Positions 20,807 to 33,100 of a stretch of DNA of 64,000 bases are shown in pieces. A program made the position numbers and the translations under genes. The notes under the pieces are model-generated. The model worked only from the letters and a program-made list of their open reading frames with translations, was not told the origin of the DNA and searched no databases. Position 1 is the stretch's first letter. Each line of letters opens with the position of its first letter. Source of the stretch: Collybiopsis luxurians FD-317 M1 (Eukaryota > Basidiomycota > Agaricomycetes > Agaricales > Omphalotaceae); assembly GCA_000827265.1 (NCBI GenBank), contig KN834756.1:26431-90430 (forward strand). The letters run 5' to 3'.

Positions 20807-22118
20807 CTACCAAAATCCTTCTGCTATCCAATCCAGCACAACCATTGTGAAAGTAATCTCAATTGGTACATCAGAGATTGCAAAGTCTAGAAGTAGATCA
20901 CCATGAACCCCGCCTTCTTGCACCTCCAACCTTGCACCATCATGATGGGGTTTGATTTTATTTTTGTAGAAGGATACTATTTGATCACGGAAACGCTCCT
21001 CAGCTCCCGCAATGACGAATACCCGGTCAACAAGGTTTGTTAATTCTGAATACCAACCATCCGGGACGAGTGCTGGATCTGCGTAGACAATGTGTGAATC
21101 TGGGACATAGGCAATATAAGATTGACCCCATTCTTTTATAATGCCAGGCATCACATCACAGTGTGCGTTGGAACGGAAGGAATTACCCCATTGTTCGGGG
21201 TTTGAGAGACTAACCCACGCTGACATTGACAATGCACTATTTAATCGCTTACCAGATGGTAGCTCTAGTGGTGGAACATTGCAAGAAGGGAGAGGGTGAA
21301 GCATGTGAGAGAACAATTGAAAGAGGAGATTTCCTCCAGCAGAGTCACCTGCTAGACAGATGTTGGAAGGATCACAGCCCATTCCGAGAAGGTGATTGAT
21401 GGCTTGGGTAGCTTGATAGAGTTGAGTTGGGAATACATCCTCGGGAAGGACAGCTACAAGGTAGATATCTAGTGCTTGAACCAAATATATAAAGGAAACC
21501 TACAATATGATAAAATTACAACTCCAACTTCGAGACCTTGCTTCTTCCACTCCAGCTGGGCATATCTCCAAAATTTGAATACAATATCCAGGACTGGTAC
21601 ATAGTACCCTCCAGCTGCAAAACAAAAACTTCAATGAACTTTGCGTAGACTTACAACAAAAGTTGACCCTCACGTGGAAAGTACAGTATCACTTTATCTG
21701 TACGTTTAGGACCAATCCATAAAAGGTGACCACTACTGCCACTCGAGTCAAGCTTATCAATAACAGAATGAAGCTTGTTCTGTTTTGTCCATCGCTGATA
21801 GGCGAGAACACCACTACCCGCGGCCCACTGAATTTCTGAAACGGAGAGACTGGACAAGAGATATTGGCCGACCGAGTGAAGAATACGCTTCTTCAATAAC
21901 TTGGCAGCATAAGCTGGAGAAACATTGGAAAAGGGTGAATAGAGAGCTTTCACAGTGAGATCAAAGGCTAAAGAATCTGAGGCCATCAGTTTAGTACGTG
22001 AATTAATCGCTCAGTGCTCACGCATCCAGATGAGTACGGAAGCTAAGTGAAAGTAGTTTCTCCAAGATATAGCACCGAACTTGACTCTGTGACTGAGAGG
22101 GAATGCATTTGCAGGCAT
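20807..22118 (-). CDS. Alpha/beta hydrolase 1 (HSL/steryl-acetyl-hydrolase-like), 382 aa
   Basis: Exons 22118-22022, 21967-21674, 21614-21504 and 21453-20807, with introns of 54, 59 and 50 nt; frame closes. The start MPANAFPLSH was chosen because it aligns with the paralogue's first 32 residues. The nucleophile elbow is GDSAGG (Ser about 205), with an Asp region near AGAEERFRD and a His in GGVHGDLLLDF, typical of the alpha/beta-hydrolase-3 or Say1-like group. The oxyanion segment usually reads HGGG; here the spliced sequence is YFPPGGYYVP, so the His is replaced. An N-terminal hydrophobic stretch (YFHLASVLIW) may anchor it to membranes. Its substrate is unknown. It is the downstream tandem copy of the gene at 23071-24388. 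Confidence 0.85.
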
Positions 22119-23070
22119 TGTATTTGATGGACGTATGTGTACAAGACGTTCAGGGTGCTTCTGTTTATAACAAGTGGGAACCGATTTGCATGGAGCCAAA
22201 TCTATGATGCCTTCTTACATTTGACATAAGAGGAAATTCGGCGAAAAGCGAGTGACATGGGGACTGAATCGAACTTTTTTGAACGATGAGACAGGTGGAC
22301 CTGTTCGCCTTTTGGCAGACGTGAGTAATAGTGGATCGGGTACAATACATGGAAGGAAGAAAGTTTATTACACGGCTGGTCCCTAGATAGAATCGCCGAG
22401 TCCGGGGCATACGCGATGCAGCACCTCACTATCCCCGGGCCCGTTGACCCCAGAAGAGCTCAACAAACTTGATACCCCTTATAGATCCCCATGACAGAAT
22501 CACAAGTTTGAGGAGCCTCAGGCGCTATTCTACTAATACCAGGTATAAGCTCTACTGTGCTTTTCTAAAACATAAACTTGGTATATCTGATGACTACTCA
22601 GGCCATATTAGTGGAGCCGCATGATGTATTTGAAGTATGTCGTAGACAAATTTGCAAGCAGTCGGAGAGAACTGCAACGGTGCAACCTCATTATGGTTGG
22701 CGCGCGCCTTCGTTTCATTTCATTACGTAGGTGCTGCCCTTCTGATTTCTCTGGAATAAACGTTCATCACATCGGGTAACAATATCTGTTTCAAGTACTC
22801 AAGCCTTATCTTTGCGTCTAGTCAATAATCTTGCCACTCATAACTGCCTGAGGTTTACTTTCTCTACTCGGGTCATATCCTTTTTTCGCACTAGCTCCTC
22901 ATCTCTTGCTTTTCATTCAACATCTCATGACGCAGAATTCGGGTGGAAACGCATGCGGTAAACTTGTAAGATGAATACTAGAACGTTTGCGGTCTAGTCC
23001 TGGGGGACGTCTGAAAGTCAGATGCATACACTGGATCGATACATATACCTGCATTAACTGGCTACAATTC
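22119..23070. other. Promoter-sized intergenic region
   Basis: This lies between the two tandem hydrolases and should hold the promoter of copy 1 and the 3' UTR of copy 2. Short open frames show no domain. Confidence 0.5.
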
Positions 23071-24388
23071 CTACCGAAATCCTTCTGCAATCCAATCCAA
23101 CAGAATTGTCATGTATGTACTCTCAATCGGTACATCAGAGATCACAAAGTCAGAAAGTGAATCACAATGCACCCCGCCTTCTTGCACCTCCAACTTTGCA
23201 CAATTATGATGGGGTTTGATTTTATTTTTGTAGAAGGCTACAATTTGATCATGCAAACGCTCTTCAGCCCCCGCAAAGATAAGTAACCGGCCAGTAAGGT
23301 TTGTTAAATCTGAATACCAGTCATCCGGAACGAGGGCTGGATCTGCGTAGACAATGTGTGAATCTGGGACATGGGCAATATAAGATTGACCCCATTCTTT
23401 TAAACTGCCAGGCACCACGTCACAGTACGCTTTGGTGTGGAAAGAGTCGCCCCATTGTTCAGGGTCCGAGAGACTCACCCATGGAGACATTGTGAATGCA
23501 CCATTTAGACGCTTCCCAGATGGTAGCTTCAGGGAAGGGACATTGCAAGCAGGTGAAGGGTGAAGCATGTGAGAGAACATTTGAAAGAGGAGATTTCCTC
23601 CGGCAGAGTCACCTGCTAGAAAAATGTTGGAAGGATCACACCCCATTCCAAGAAGGTGTTCGAATGCTTGTGTAGCTTGACGGAGTTGAGTCGGGTATAC
23701 GCTCTCAGGAAGGACAGCTACAAGGCTATCATAACTAATATTTGAGCTTGATATAAGGAGAGAGAGCTTACAATATGGTAAGATTGCGACTCCAACCTCA
23801 AGCCCTTGATTCTTCCATTGCAACTGGGCATATCTCCAAAATTTGAAGGCATTGTCCAGAACCGGAATATGATACCCCCCGGCTGCAAAGGACAAACTCG
23901 AGTTGAGCCCCGCGCATATGTACGTTACAGGCCGTTAGAAGTCGACCCTCACCCGGAAAGTACAGAATTACTTTGTCCGTACGTTTGGGACCAATCCATA
24001 ATAGGTGGTCACTTGAGCTAATTTTATCGGTGACAGCATCGAGCTTGTACTGTTTTGTCCATCGCCGATAGGCGAGGACGCCACTACCCGTCGCCCACTG
24101 AATCTCCGGAACTGAAAGACTGGAGAAGAGATATTGACCAATCGAGTCGAAAATACGTCTCTTCAACGGTTTTGCAGCATAAGCCTGAGAGACATGGGCA
24201 AAGGGTGAGTAGAGAGCTTTCACAGTGAGGTCAAAGGCTAAAAGACCCAAGGCTGTGAGTTCAGTACGCGGATCAACGGTCGAGTCCTTACGCATCCAGA
24301 TGAGTACAGAAGCTATGTGCAAGTAGTTCAGCCAAGATACATCGCCGAACTTGGCTTGGAGATCGAGGGGGCCTGTTTTTGCAGCCAT
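23071..24388 (-). CDS. Alpha/beta hydrolase 2 (HSL/steryl-acetyl-hydrolase-like), 379 aa
   Basis: Exons 24388-24292, 24237-23953, 23882-23772 and 23717-23071, with introns of 54, 70 and 54 nt; three of four exon lengths equal those of copy 1. It has GDSAGG (Ser about 202), the Asp region AGAEERLHD and the His region GGVHCDSLSDF. The oxyanion segment is YFPAGGYHIP, again without the usual HGGG His. The two copies are clearly duplicates but well diverged. A hydrophobic N-terminal segment (YLHIASVLIW) is kept. The reaction is probably ester hydrolysis of a lipid or sterol ester, by family. Confidence 0.87.
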
Positions 24389-24779
24389 TGCAATGGTCGG
24401 AAAAGGGGAAGCGAGCCATTGGTTGAAGTTGAGGTTACTATTTTATAAGAACGGGAACCGATCTTGAAGCCGTAAATATCAGCTCTGGTGCCTTCACGTC
24501 TCTACCCAATCCTTTATTGACGGCGAATTCATTTCCGTATTCAATTTCCGTATTCAAAGCTGTGAGTGACAAGACACTGGACAGGATTCAGACGCAGTGC
24601 CAAGTTTTCTTTGGCGCTTACATAAAGTTGATGAGTCATTCGAGCTTTGACCGTGACGTAGCATGGGCGTCAATGAGTTGAACATCGACTGCATCCTCGC
24701 TGTATCCTTGCATTCTTTTCTGTTTGTAATCGCGTATCAGACCTGACAAGATTGCAAGCAGTCCAAAACTTTCGTTGTA
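24389..24779. other. Divergent promoter region
   Basis: This separates hydrolase 2 (-) from the Lunapark gene (+). No gene or strong motif was seen. Confidence 0.5.
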
Positions 24780-26071
24780 ATGTCTTTTATAACACGTTTA
24801 TTTTCTAAAGTTAGCCACGATTTTGTACTTTTTTCCGCTCACCAACTCACTAGGTTGTAGAAGAAAGAAGAAGATTATGAGACCGTCTTGTCCACGTTGG
24901 CCAGCGACATCAAGAAGCGTAAGCTTCATCTCTCGGAAATCCGACTCCGTGAACGGCGGGCGACCCTCTTGGTGACGCTGTACACGCTGGGTGCATGGGT
25001 GGCATACGTTAGTCTGTGGTATTACAACCTTTTACCGTATATCTCCGGTCGAGGTGCAGAAAGCGGCGGCAAAAGATTCTTGGGAGCACTGCCCGTACTT
25101 TTGGGACCTATAGTGTGCGTATTATTTCAGTATATACCCGATCAAATGGCTCAACGCATATCGCAGTATTCTGTTCATAAGAAGAATCGTGCAGATATGG
25201 TATAGCAGGAAGGGAGATGCTGAAGGTGCGTTAAACTTGCGCTGAACTCGAAATATCTCTTACTTTCCCATGGATAGAACGAACTCTCCAACAGCTACTG
25301 AAGCAGCAGCGAGAAAAGGTTGAAGAAATAAAAAAGCAGACTAATTACTATTCAACTCGCGAACTTTTGCAACGTTACGACGAAAGCTCTCCTGCTGGGT
25401 CCCCCAACCAACAGAGATCTGGACCCTCCCAACCTCCGACCCAACCAGTTACGCCTCAACGTCAGCCCGTGCAGCAAAACAATGGTTCCGTTTTAAGTAC
25501 ACCTGTCAGTCCGGCTCTAATGCAGCAATTGAATGGTAAGTCGTTTCTCTTTGCCTCTTAAACAGGACATTCTTGATGAGTTGTTACTGCAGAAATTTCA
25601 TCTACCCCGCCTCAGCCTCCAAGGAAGCAGTGGCTCGACAAGATTGTCGACGTGGTTCTCGGAGACGATGACGCTGCTCGTTTTGCCCTCATCTGTGAAA
25701 AATGTTTTTCACATAATGGATTGGTAAAGGAAAGTGTATGGGAAGACACGCGTGAGTTTTACGCGCACGATTGGTATTCTTCGGATTCTCACCGATTTGT
25801 GTTGCGTGCCGTAGAATATGTCTGCCCTAAATGTAAACACTTCAACCCGTCCAAGCGCTCAAAGAAGCTTGGCGCTAACCCCACTTCACCAATTTCTCCT
25901 ACACATTTTTCTCCACTATCAGCGGAATCTTCAAAAATGGTAGCAGATTCTCCATCTTCTTCTACCTCACGCTCTCCTGCATCACAAACGATACGACAGC
26001 GTTCTCAGCCGAGATCTCCGCTAGGTCGCGCCCAAGAGGATGAGAATATGATGGATGTGGTTGAAGAGTGA
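24780..26071 (+). CDS. LNP1: Lunapark-family ER three-way-junction protein, 338 aa
   Basis: Exons 24780-24809, 24861-25114, 25167-25225, 25278-25535, 25593-25751 and 25815-26071; the frame closes exactly. The protein starts MSFITRLFSKKKEEDYE. Two membrane segments lie near residues 45-70 and 85-108 (LLGPIVILFIRRIVQIWY). A coiled coil follows (LLKQQREKVEEIKKQTNYY). The Lunapark zinc finger has Cys pairs ICEKC (about 235, 238) and VCPKC (about 257, 260). Lunapark stabilises three-way junctions of the tubular ER. The last intron (25752-25814) is 63 nt with no stop, so keeping it would insert 21 residues inside the zinc finger. The C-terminus is Ser/Pro-rich and ends in an acidic tail. Confidence 0.93.
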
Positions 26072-26513
26072 GGATATGAGACGACAAAGTATGGACTCGT
26101 GATAAGAGTCGGGTGGTATGGATCCCGTTAAATATCTTTAATGTGCCTGTCTTGTGTACGGTTAATGGCACAAGTGTTAATTCATCTCAATTATGAGCAA
26201 GAACTGTGCAGATATGATCGTATCACGGCAAATCCTTAACTTTGTTTCCGGGGCCTCCGGGTTATGATGACTCGCCTGCGTCCTGTACGATTCAAACCCT
26301 TGTGCTACTCAGGTTCTCACTGGATCCTATCATACTGTCCGCCACGCAGCCATTGCTGATGAACTGTTTACTCTCGCACTGGTATCTCTATCACTTCCGG
26401 AACGGTGACTGTCAACCCCGGCTAGAAATCTTATAACAAGTTCCATTTCTCCTTTCGAAGTGTTCTTCACCCTTCTAGACCTATATTCATTCGAACTCTG
26501 TTCCTGGTCGGAG
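26072..26513. other. Intergenic, 3' UTR and promoter
   Basis: This lies between LNP1 and DUF6533 copy 2, both on the plus strand. No coding unit was seen. Confidence 0.5.
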
Positions 26514-28239
26514 ATGATCAGCGCGACTGTTTTGTTCGATTCTCAAATCGTTGCAGTGAGTACAACAATCGTGATGTACAGTACTCGCTGCTGAATTCAT
26601 CGCTCAATGTTCAATAGTTTACTAAAGGTACGTCCAGGATTCAGTTGTACGCAATACCGCGCTGAAATATAAATTTACTAGTTGCAATGCTTACAGTTCT
26701 GGTTTGGAAAACTTCCCTTCATAGAGACAACGCGGAATATTAAGAATTTGCTGACTTTTAGACTTATGATTACGTTCTTTCACTGGGGCAGGAGGTAAAG
26801 TCTAAGCTAATGCATTTGCTCGCCTTTACTAAATTGTTGCAGGTTGCCTATGTGTGGGATTCGAAATGGGGCATTGTCAAGATTCTATACCTTTACTCCC
26901 GGTACTCTCCATTCATCGACACAATTTTGGCTGCCGAAGGTAGACATGACGAACGAAACTTGGAGCATCTGTCAAAACTGACGGTGTTATGCTTCCACAG
27001 AGACACAGAATTTTCACATCTCGGATGCAGTACGTTCTGCCGAACTATGTAGTCGCAACTCATCCATCTCACCAATGTTTACTTCACATTCGACAGTCGT
27101 GTAGACATACAATGATTTTCAACACCGGTCAGTCTATGATTTTCTTTATTTGAGACAGTCACATTGACGGGAAGAACGCAGTCTTTGCCGTACTTGGCAT
27201 TGGGATATCTGATCGTTGAGTCGTCCTCTCCACGCTGTTCTGAATATATTTTGACTCGTCCCTTTACTTCAAGTCATCTTCATACTTCGCGCATACAGCA
27301 TGTACCACAATTCTCGAAAGGTTCTCGCTATACTCATTCTCTTCTGGACCGTAAGTGTTCTCTGAGGCCGCCGGTTAGTAGTTCACCTGATAACCCACAT
27401 CAAGCCGGTCGTAGTTATAAGCGTTGTAACCGCCATGAACTGGTCGGGTTCATATACGGCAGTGACTGTACCCGGATTTACTGGATGTATCTTGGTCTCA
27501 GAGAGTAAAGCAGAGCTCACTGCCTATATTCTTCTGATGGTTGGAGAAACTGGTGCGCGTATCGTTGCTTAAGCAAAGTTTTGTATGCTCAATCTAAGTT
27601 AGTGGTCGTGCTTTTAACATTATGGAAAGGATTCCATAACTGTATGTCCCCAAAGTCAAGCCTGAGTTCTTCTGGCCCTAACCACGACATCCCTTTGAAG
27701 TTTACAACTATGGATTCACCTCAGGGACTACTCGAAAAGTAATCGTAACGTTTTACCGAGATGGTAAGGGTCTGATTATCTGAATAAATCATCGCTGACC
27801 ACATTGTTCGGACAGGGATCCTATACTACTTGGCTATACTACGTGAGTTGTGGCTGGCTATATACGTGATAATGCAAACCGATATTGACCAAAAAAGCGC
27901 AGCAATAACACTGGCCACTCTCCTGATGCTGGTCTGTGTTCCGGTTAGTGGTCTATCTCAAGTATCTGCTTGGAACCCAAGGACTAAAATTTCCAACACC
28001 ACTCGAAAGCCTGAACTGCAAATACTGCCAACGTGAGTTTCGAATAATTATTCTCATCAAGAGTTGAAAATGTCTGTACTCACGCAAGCATTAGTCCATT
28101 CCGTGTCATGCATTCGATCTTTTGCTGCAAGCTGATTATCCACATTCGCGAAATTGCAAGGTCGGAAGATGAGGACGAAGTTTCAGAATTTCTTGAAGAG
28201 ATCGCGTTTCAAAGTAACAGGGAGTTCAGCCCTCAGTGA
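26514..28239 (+). CDS. DUF6533-family membrane protein (copy 2)
   Basis: Mapped 5' exons are 26514-26555, 26618-26627, 26682-26701, 26762-26794 and 26843-26939, that is 42, 10, 20, 33 and 97 nt, matching copy 1. They encode MISATVLFDSQIVA, FTKVAMLTVL, TYDYVLSLGQE and VAYVWDSKWGIVKILYLYSR. Later exons hold GCIFAVLGIGISD (about 27001-27210), RAYSMYHNSRKVLAIL (about 27290-27350), VVVISVVTAMNWSGSYTAV, FYRDGILYYLAIL (about 27750-27831) and FRVMHSIFCCKLIIHIREIA with an acidic end at 28239. Middle junctions are uncertain. DUF6533 proteins are multi-span membrane proteins of unknown role, expanded in mushrooms. The C-terminal end is also present as a duplicated fragment near 38225. Confidence 0.75.
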
Positions 28240-28590
28240 GTATTTATTTACTTGCTATCACTAAAATAATGTTCATTTGGATTCCCCTTTTTCGTAGAGT
28301 TGCCTAACCGTGGTGCTAGCTAAAACTATTTGACAACATACTTCAACGTCGACTCACGAGAAATAGGCTCTCCTTGACCGTGGAAGAGGCGAACACATGC
28401 AAACGTGTTAGCTGGCAGAAGATAACGCATGTAGGTGCCTAGGAATGATCGTTGTAAATGCGGTGGAGCTCGAAAGGGCCTGTTTTCACGATTGCAAAAT
28501 GGGTTCCATGTCTATGATGGCACTTTCAAGTCACAAGAGCACGCATATAAGCATCTAATCTGTAGTGATACAGATCGGTCATAAGTGGGA
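28180..28590 (+). repeat. Segmental duplication, copy 1 (DUF6533 tail plus downstream DNA)
   Basis: The last ~20 codons of DUF6533 copy 2 and ~350 bp beyond match 38225-38690 at roughly three in four bases, with small indels. Shared landmarks include GAATTTCTTGAAGAG, GTGAGTATT and TTTTTCGTAGAGT. Confidence 0.8.
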
Positions 28591-29405
28591 AGTTGGGCCA
28601 CCGCGCTGCGTGGCAAAGACAAATCCGGAGCCTCACCAGCCATGAGTAGAAAAGTGTGTAGAAAGTGTCAAGAGAATTGTAATATTGTATTGCATCCACA
28701 GTACAGCATGGGATAATTCCAATAATGCCCTCGGCTTTCTTCTGGCACTTGACCATAGATTTTCGTTGAGTAATCGATGGATCTTCCCTGTAATTTGAAT
28801 CACAGTCAAGAAGTAGCAAATCGTTGCCTTTATTCTGCAGCTTCATGGCTTTTTTCGAGTTAGCAGTGGGCTCGATGTTTATCCCACTTGAAGCACGTAA
28901 ATGAGAGTTTGAAAGATCTGAATGAGGAAGGAGCCGGTTCGGTCACCGCCAGAAAACTCTTCCGAATACTTAGTATTTGAAAATCATGAATATTCATAGT
29001 AAAACTTAGAGTTACTTATGCAAGGTAAAACTAAGTTTGTTTGTTGATTGTGTCCAGAAGCCGCGACGAGTACCAAGGCTTCACGGGGTTTTGCGAGCAA
29101 ATAAAGCTCGCGAAGTGTCAAAAACTCGCATGGGCTCGCGACGCCTCAAAACTATTAAACTCTCGCGAGTGCCGCAAGGATTTCTAGTTAGTAAGCTGAT
29201 ACAAGGCGGTACGAGGAGCTGGGAAGCCCCATGAAAATAAATTTTGACATTCTAAATCATGAACAAATTATCTTTTGCTACCAAAAAGTTGCTTTCATGT
29301 TCAGTAAGCGACAGCAGATACAATAATACATAGTAGCAAATGAAGAGCAATCCAAGAGCAGAGCGAGCAAGGATACAAAGCGCGAGTACAGCAAACCAAA
29401 AATCT
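28591..29405. other. Intergenic, no supported gene
   Basis: Near 29060-29180 the motif CTCGCGA recurs several times, once as the palindrome CTCGCGAG. I see no gene or clear transposon ends. Confidence 0.45.
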
Positions 29406-29960
29406 CTAAGTCCCTGAACGCGAAGCCTTTTCTTTGGCGGCAGCGGCCTTGGCCAAACGCTCAGCTTTGCGGGCCTCCCGCGCCTCCTGAATCAGCTCCG
29501 TCGTTGACTTGGTGTTCTCCGAGTCCTGATGATCCGAGAGTATATTCGGAAGAGGAAAAGATCTGAGCGCTGACCGTTTGAATGAGGATGACCTGGTAAG
29601 AACAGGACACGCTGAGTTCAACTGCCTTTATTGCTAACTCGTATTCAACTCACCTCCAATATCGGAATCGGAGGATCTACGCTTTAACAGCGATGTTGAT
29701 CGAGGCCAAAATTGCTTGTGATACGATAATCAGGAAGAGATCAAAGTTTTCGCTAAAGAAATGCTTTATTGTTGATTTGAGTGTTATGTATACTCTCCGT
29801 ATACGACTCGGAGTGGTTGGTGCCGCATGTGAGCTGTTCGTCACGAAAGAGATGTAAGGATAATCATTCACGGATATAGCTAGTAAGTTGAGTTTGCAGT
29901 GGGAGACGAGAAGAAAGGACAACCGCAGTTGACCAGGACCAAAGCTTCACTGAGTACGAC
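29406..29960 (-). pseudogene. Truncated EamA/DMT-type transporter relic
   Basis: The reverse strand encodes FFSENFDLFLIIVSQAILAS then INIAVK, the first membrane helix of fungal drug/metabolite transporters. A stop and short deletion follow; then the frame shifts to DPPIPILE at an exon end with a GTGAGT donor. The next piece (29580-29406) starts VILIQT and then turns into an unrelated Lys/Ala-rich stretch ending KEKASRSGT. The other nine or so helices are missing. It is a dead 5' fragment; a tiny chimeric peptide gene cannot be ruled out. Confidence 0.6.
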
Positions 29961-30190
29961 ATGGCGCGAGTAGTTTGCGGGACGATGGGACGCTGCCAGC
30001 GCGGCTGCTTATGCCGAAGCGGCTACTAGTACTGCTAGCTCGGGGTAAATCTGCACTTCTCTGCTGTCGCGTCACTGGTCTTGCATTAGAGTATTCATAA
30101 GTATTCGGGAACCTAAACTACAATATACAGTACCATATTACAGCAAAATGAACAAGGATCACTGCTCCCTCCAGTCCTGTTGTCGTAGCG

Positions 30191-33100
30191 CTACGCACGA
30201 CCTGCTTCCCTTTCAACGCACCACTCCAAATGCTCCCTCACGACAGGATAGACATCCTTGTAAGCATCCTTCCCCATCCAGTTATCCAAGTGCCCATAAC
30301 CTTCGATAACACTCCTTCGATACAGCTCCTCCTGCCCAGGGAACCGCTTCCTCAAATCATCATAACACATACTCGTCGTCACAGGATCATACACGACATT
30401 GCTCCCACCGCTGAATAACAGTATCGGCAGACCTTCAAATCGTCCCAGGTTCTCGTCGTTGAGCAGCGTGTCCTTGCCTTGAGCATCTAAAACCCGCATC
30501 TTCTTGCCTATTAGGAGCAGGTTTGTGAGAAAGTCCATATGCACTCCCGTCACAAAGTTCTCCAGCTGACTATGCGTCGCCTGATTCATATTATCGTGCC
30601 GCCAAAGGCGACCGTAAGCGAAGGACTCTCGGTGGCAGACGGCGCTGTTACATATCTCCTCTTTTGGGCCCACAGGGTAAAACCGAAGGATCTGGTCGAT
30701 GAGCCACTGGAAGACAGAGTGTTTGGGTGTCACGGCGGGGTACCACGGGCCTGCGATCGCCTTCATACAAGCCATGTTCACAATGAATATCTCCTCTTCC
30801 AAAACAAAGGTAGAGAACACTCACCCTATACACGCTCGGCAAAATCGTCGTTCCTCCTTTCACCTGATTCACCTTCCCAAACGTACTCCTAAAGAAAACT
30901 TGCGAAACCGACATCCCAGCCATCCAACTCACCGGTATCGACCCATTCAACATCCCCACACTCGTAGCCACTGCCCCCGCACAATGCACAATTGCATAGA
31001 ACTTCCTACCATCTTCTTCCTTCCGTAGGAACTCCATTGCAGCTAGAACGTCCAACGCTGCATTAGCGGGTGTAGAACTTGTCTTCACTGTGGATGTGAT
31101 CCCGAAGCGTGGGGTGACGACGTACACGGTATGACCAAGTGCCGTGAAGTACTCGACAGTATTGACTGGAATCGTTGGCATCGCGAAGATTTGGTAGTCG
31201 ACAGATGCTCCGGGGACCATCAGTATGGGAATCTTCCCCTTCCCTTCTACAGCGGTGGGCACCCAAACCCGAATCGTTGTCTCAACGCCATCCCTTGCCT
31301 TGAGCACAACAGTCTTAACCGGTTTGGGCTTCTTCAAATACCCAACCCTCGTCTCAGCTGTACTGTCACTACCCGGCGGTACGAGGAAATCGTCTCCTGG
31401 TGCAACAGCAAGCACCATCTTGCGGAACGGCCCAACGAAGAAATCAGCGACATTCCGAGCGAAGTACCCCACGAAGCCAGCCTCCGGTGCTAATCCACCG
31501 CCACCGAAAGATTTGAGCTCAGACTCAAAGTTCCTCCACGTTATATACAACTTTCCTCTTCCCACCACCCTCTGGCCCTCATCCAGCTTTGTAATGGTAA
31601 CAGAGAGCGTAGTTGTGGCTTTCCAAGTGCCCGAAGGGGAGAATGTAATATCACCGTCGATCGTTTTGTACCCATTGAGAAGGTACGTCTGCCCATTGGT
31701 ACTGAGCAGCGTGAGCTTGTACACTAGCTGTTCTGTGTTTGAGACGCTCAGGTCCGGAGTGAAGAATTGAACTTCACCACGCAGAACGAGAAGGGGATCT
31801 TTCGAGAGGGCGCCGCAGGAGAATGTCCCTGTGGCGAGGGAGGAGTGGTCGGCGCGTTCGATTACTATTGACACGTCAATTAGTTGTCCAGAGACAATAA
31901 TAGTGGAATAGAGAATGAGGAACGTACGAGTCTTCACGTTGAACGCATCAACAGTCAAATAAAAACGCGCAGAGCTCGAAGCCCCCTTCGCAGCATTCTC
32001 AGCGACTACAAAGTCCTCAATGTCATTGCCGATGTAGATGTGACCGTCCATGATCTCTGTAAATCGCATGCCACCGTCGGTCGGGGAGTTCGTGGTGTTT
32101 ACTATTCCCTCCATATCTGGAGTTAATGGGAACGACCGCGCAGGCGTGCCAAAGAGGTCGAGTTTCCCATTTTTGGTAGCCAAGTCGATCTTCCACCCCT
32201 TCTGCTGAGCAATTAAATGTACAGAACGCTCTGCGAGGGCGGTTATAGTCGCCAGTGGGTTGACACCTGGAAATGGTTCAGAGCAAGAAGGTATACTTTT
32301 TACAACAAATTCACCTAGTGCAGTCGGGATCACAGCCCCATCAACACACACAAGCCCTTCATAAACCTCTTTGCCTTCCCCGCCACTTTTAAAAACCTGC
32401 CCAACATGATTCGTCGCGCCCTCAGCCCCCGTTCCATCCGAGCTCATAATCGCACCCCCAAGCGGATGTACTGTGATTTCCACTTGTTGATTGAAAGCTG
32501 CATAGAACGGTGAATTGATGAAAGTGCCTCCCACAGCACTTGTGGCCTTGGCCAGCACCTTGTTCAACACCTTCACATGCTCCGTTCGTCCGACGCCCAA
32601 GAACTCCAGGTGTGGTTTATCATCTTTGAGGTTTAGGGTTAGGATACCCTCATTACTATCATGCGACATAATCAAATACGTCTGCGTCCTATTCAACGAA
32701 CTCCCCGTAGCATACGGTCCTAAGAATCTTGTTTTCGTGTCCGAAACCAAATGTCTAAGACGTTCCGTGACGCCGTACTGCTCGGGGTGTTGTTTGCCGG
32801 GGAGGACTTCCAGCATCGTTTGCAAGACCTCAGCAAGCGCCGCAGGAACTGCTCCTTCCTCGATAACATACCCATCCAAGACATTCGGAGACGTCTCGGG
32901 GCCTCTATTATCAATAACACCGGTGATGGTCGGGCCTGGGGGGTTGGAGGCTGGAGGGTTGTTGCGACCAATGCCGTTGACGATTTCGTCGGTGTTATAT
33001 CCTTTTGTGTCCATGAGTACTTCTAAGCAGAATTGGAACGGGACGCGTCAAACGTACCAAAAGACAAAATATCTCCGTTCCCTGAAAGCCGCTGCCCGAC

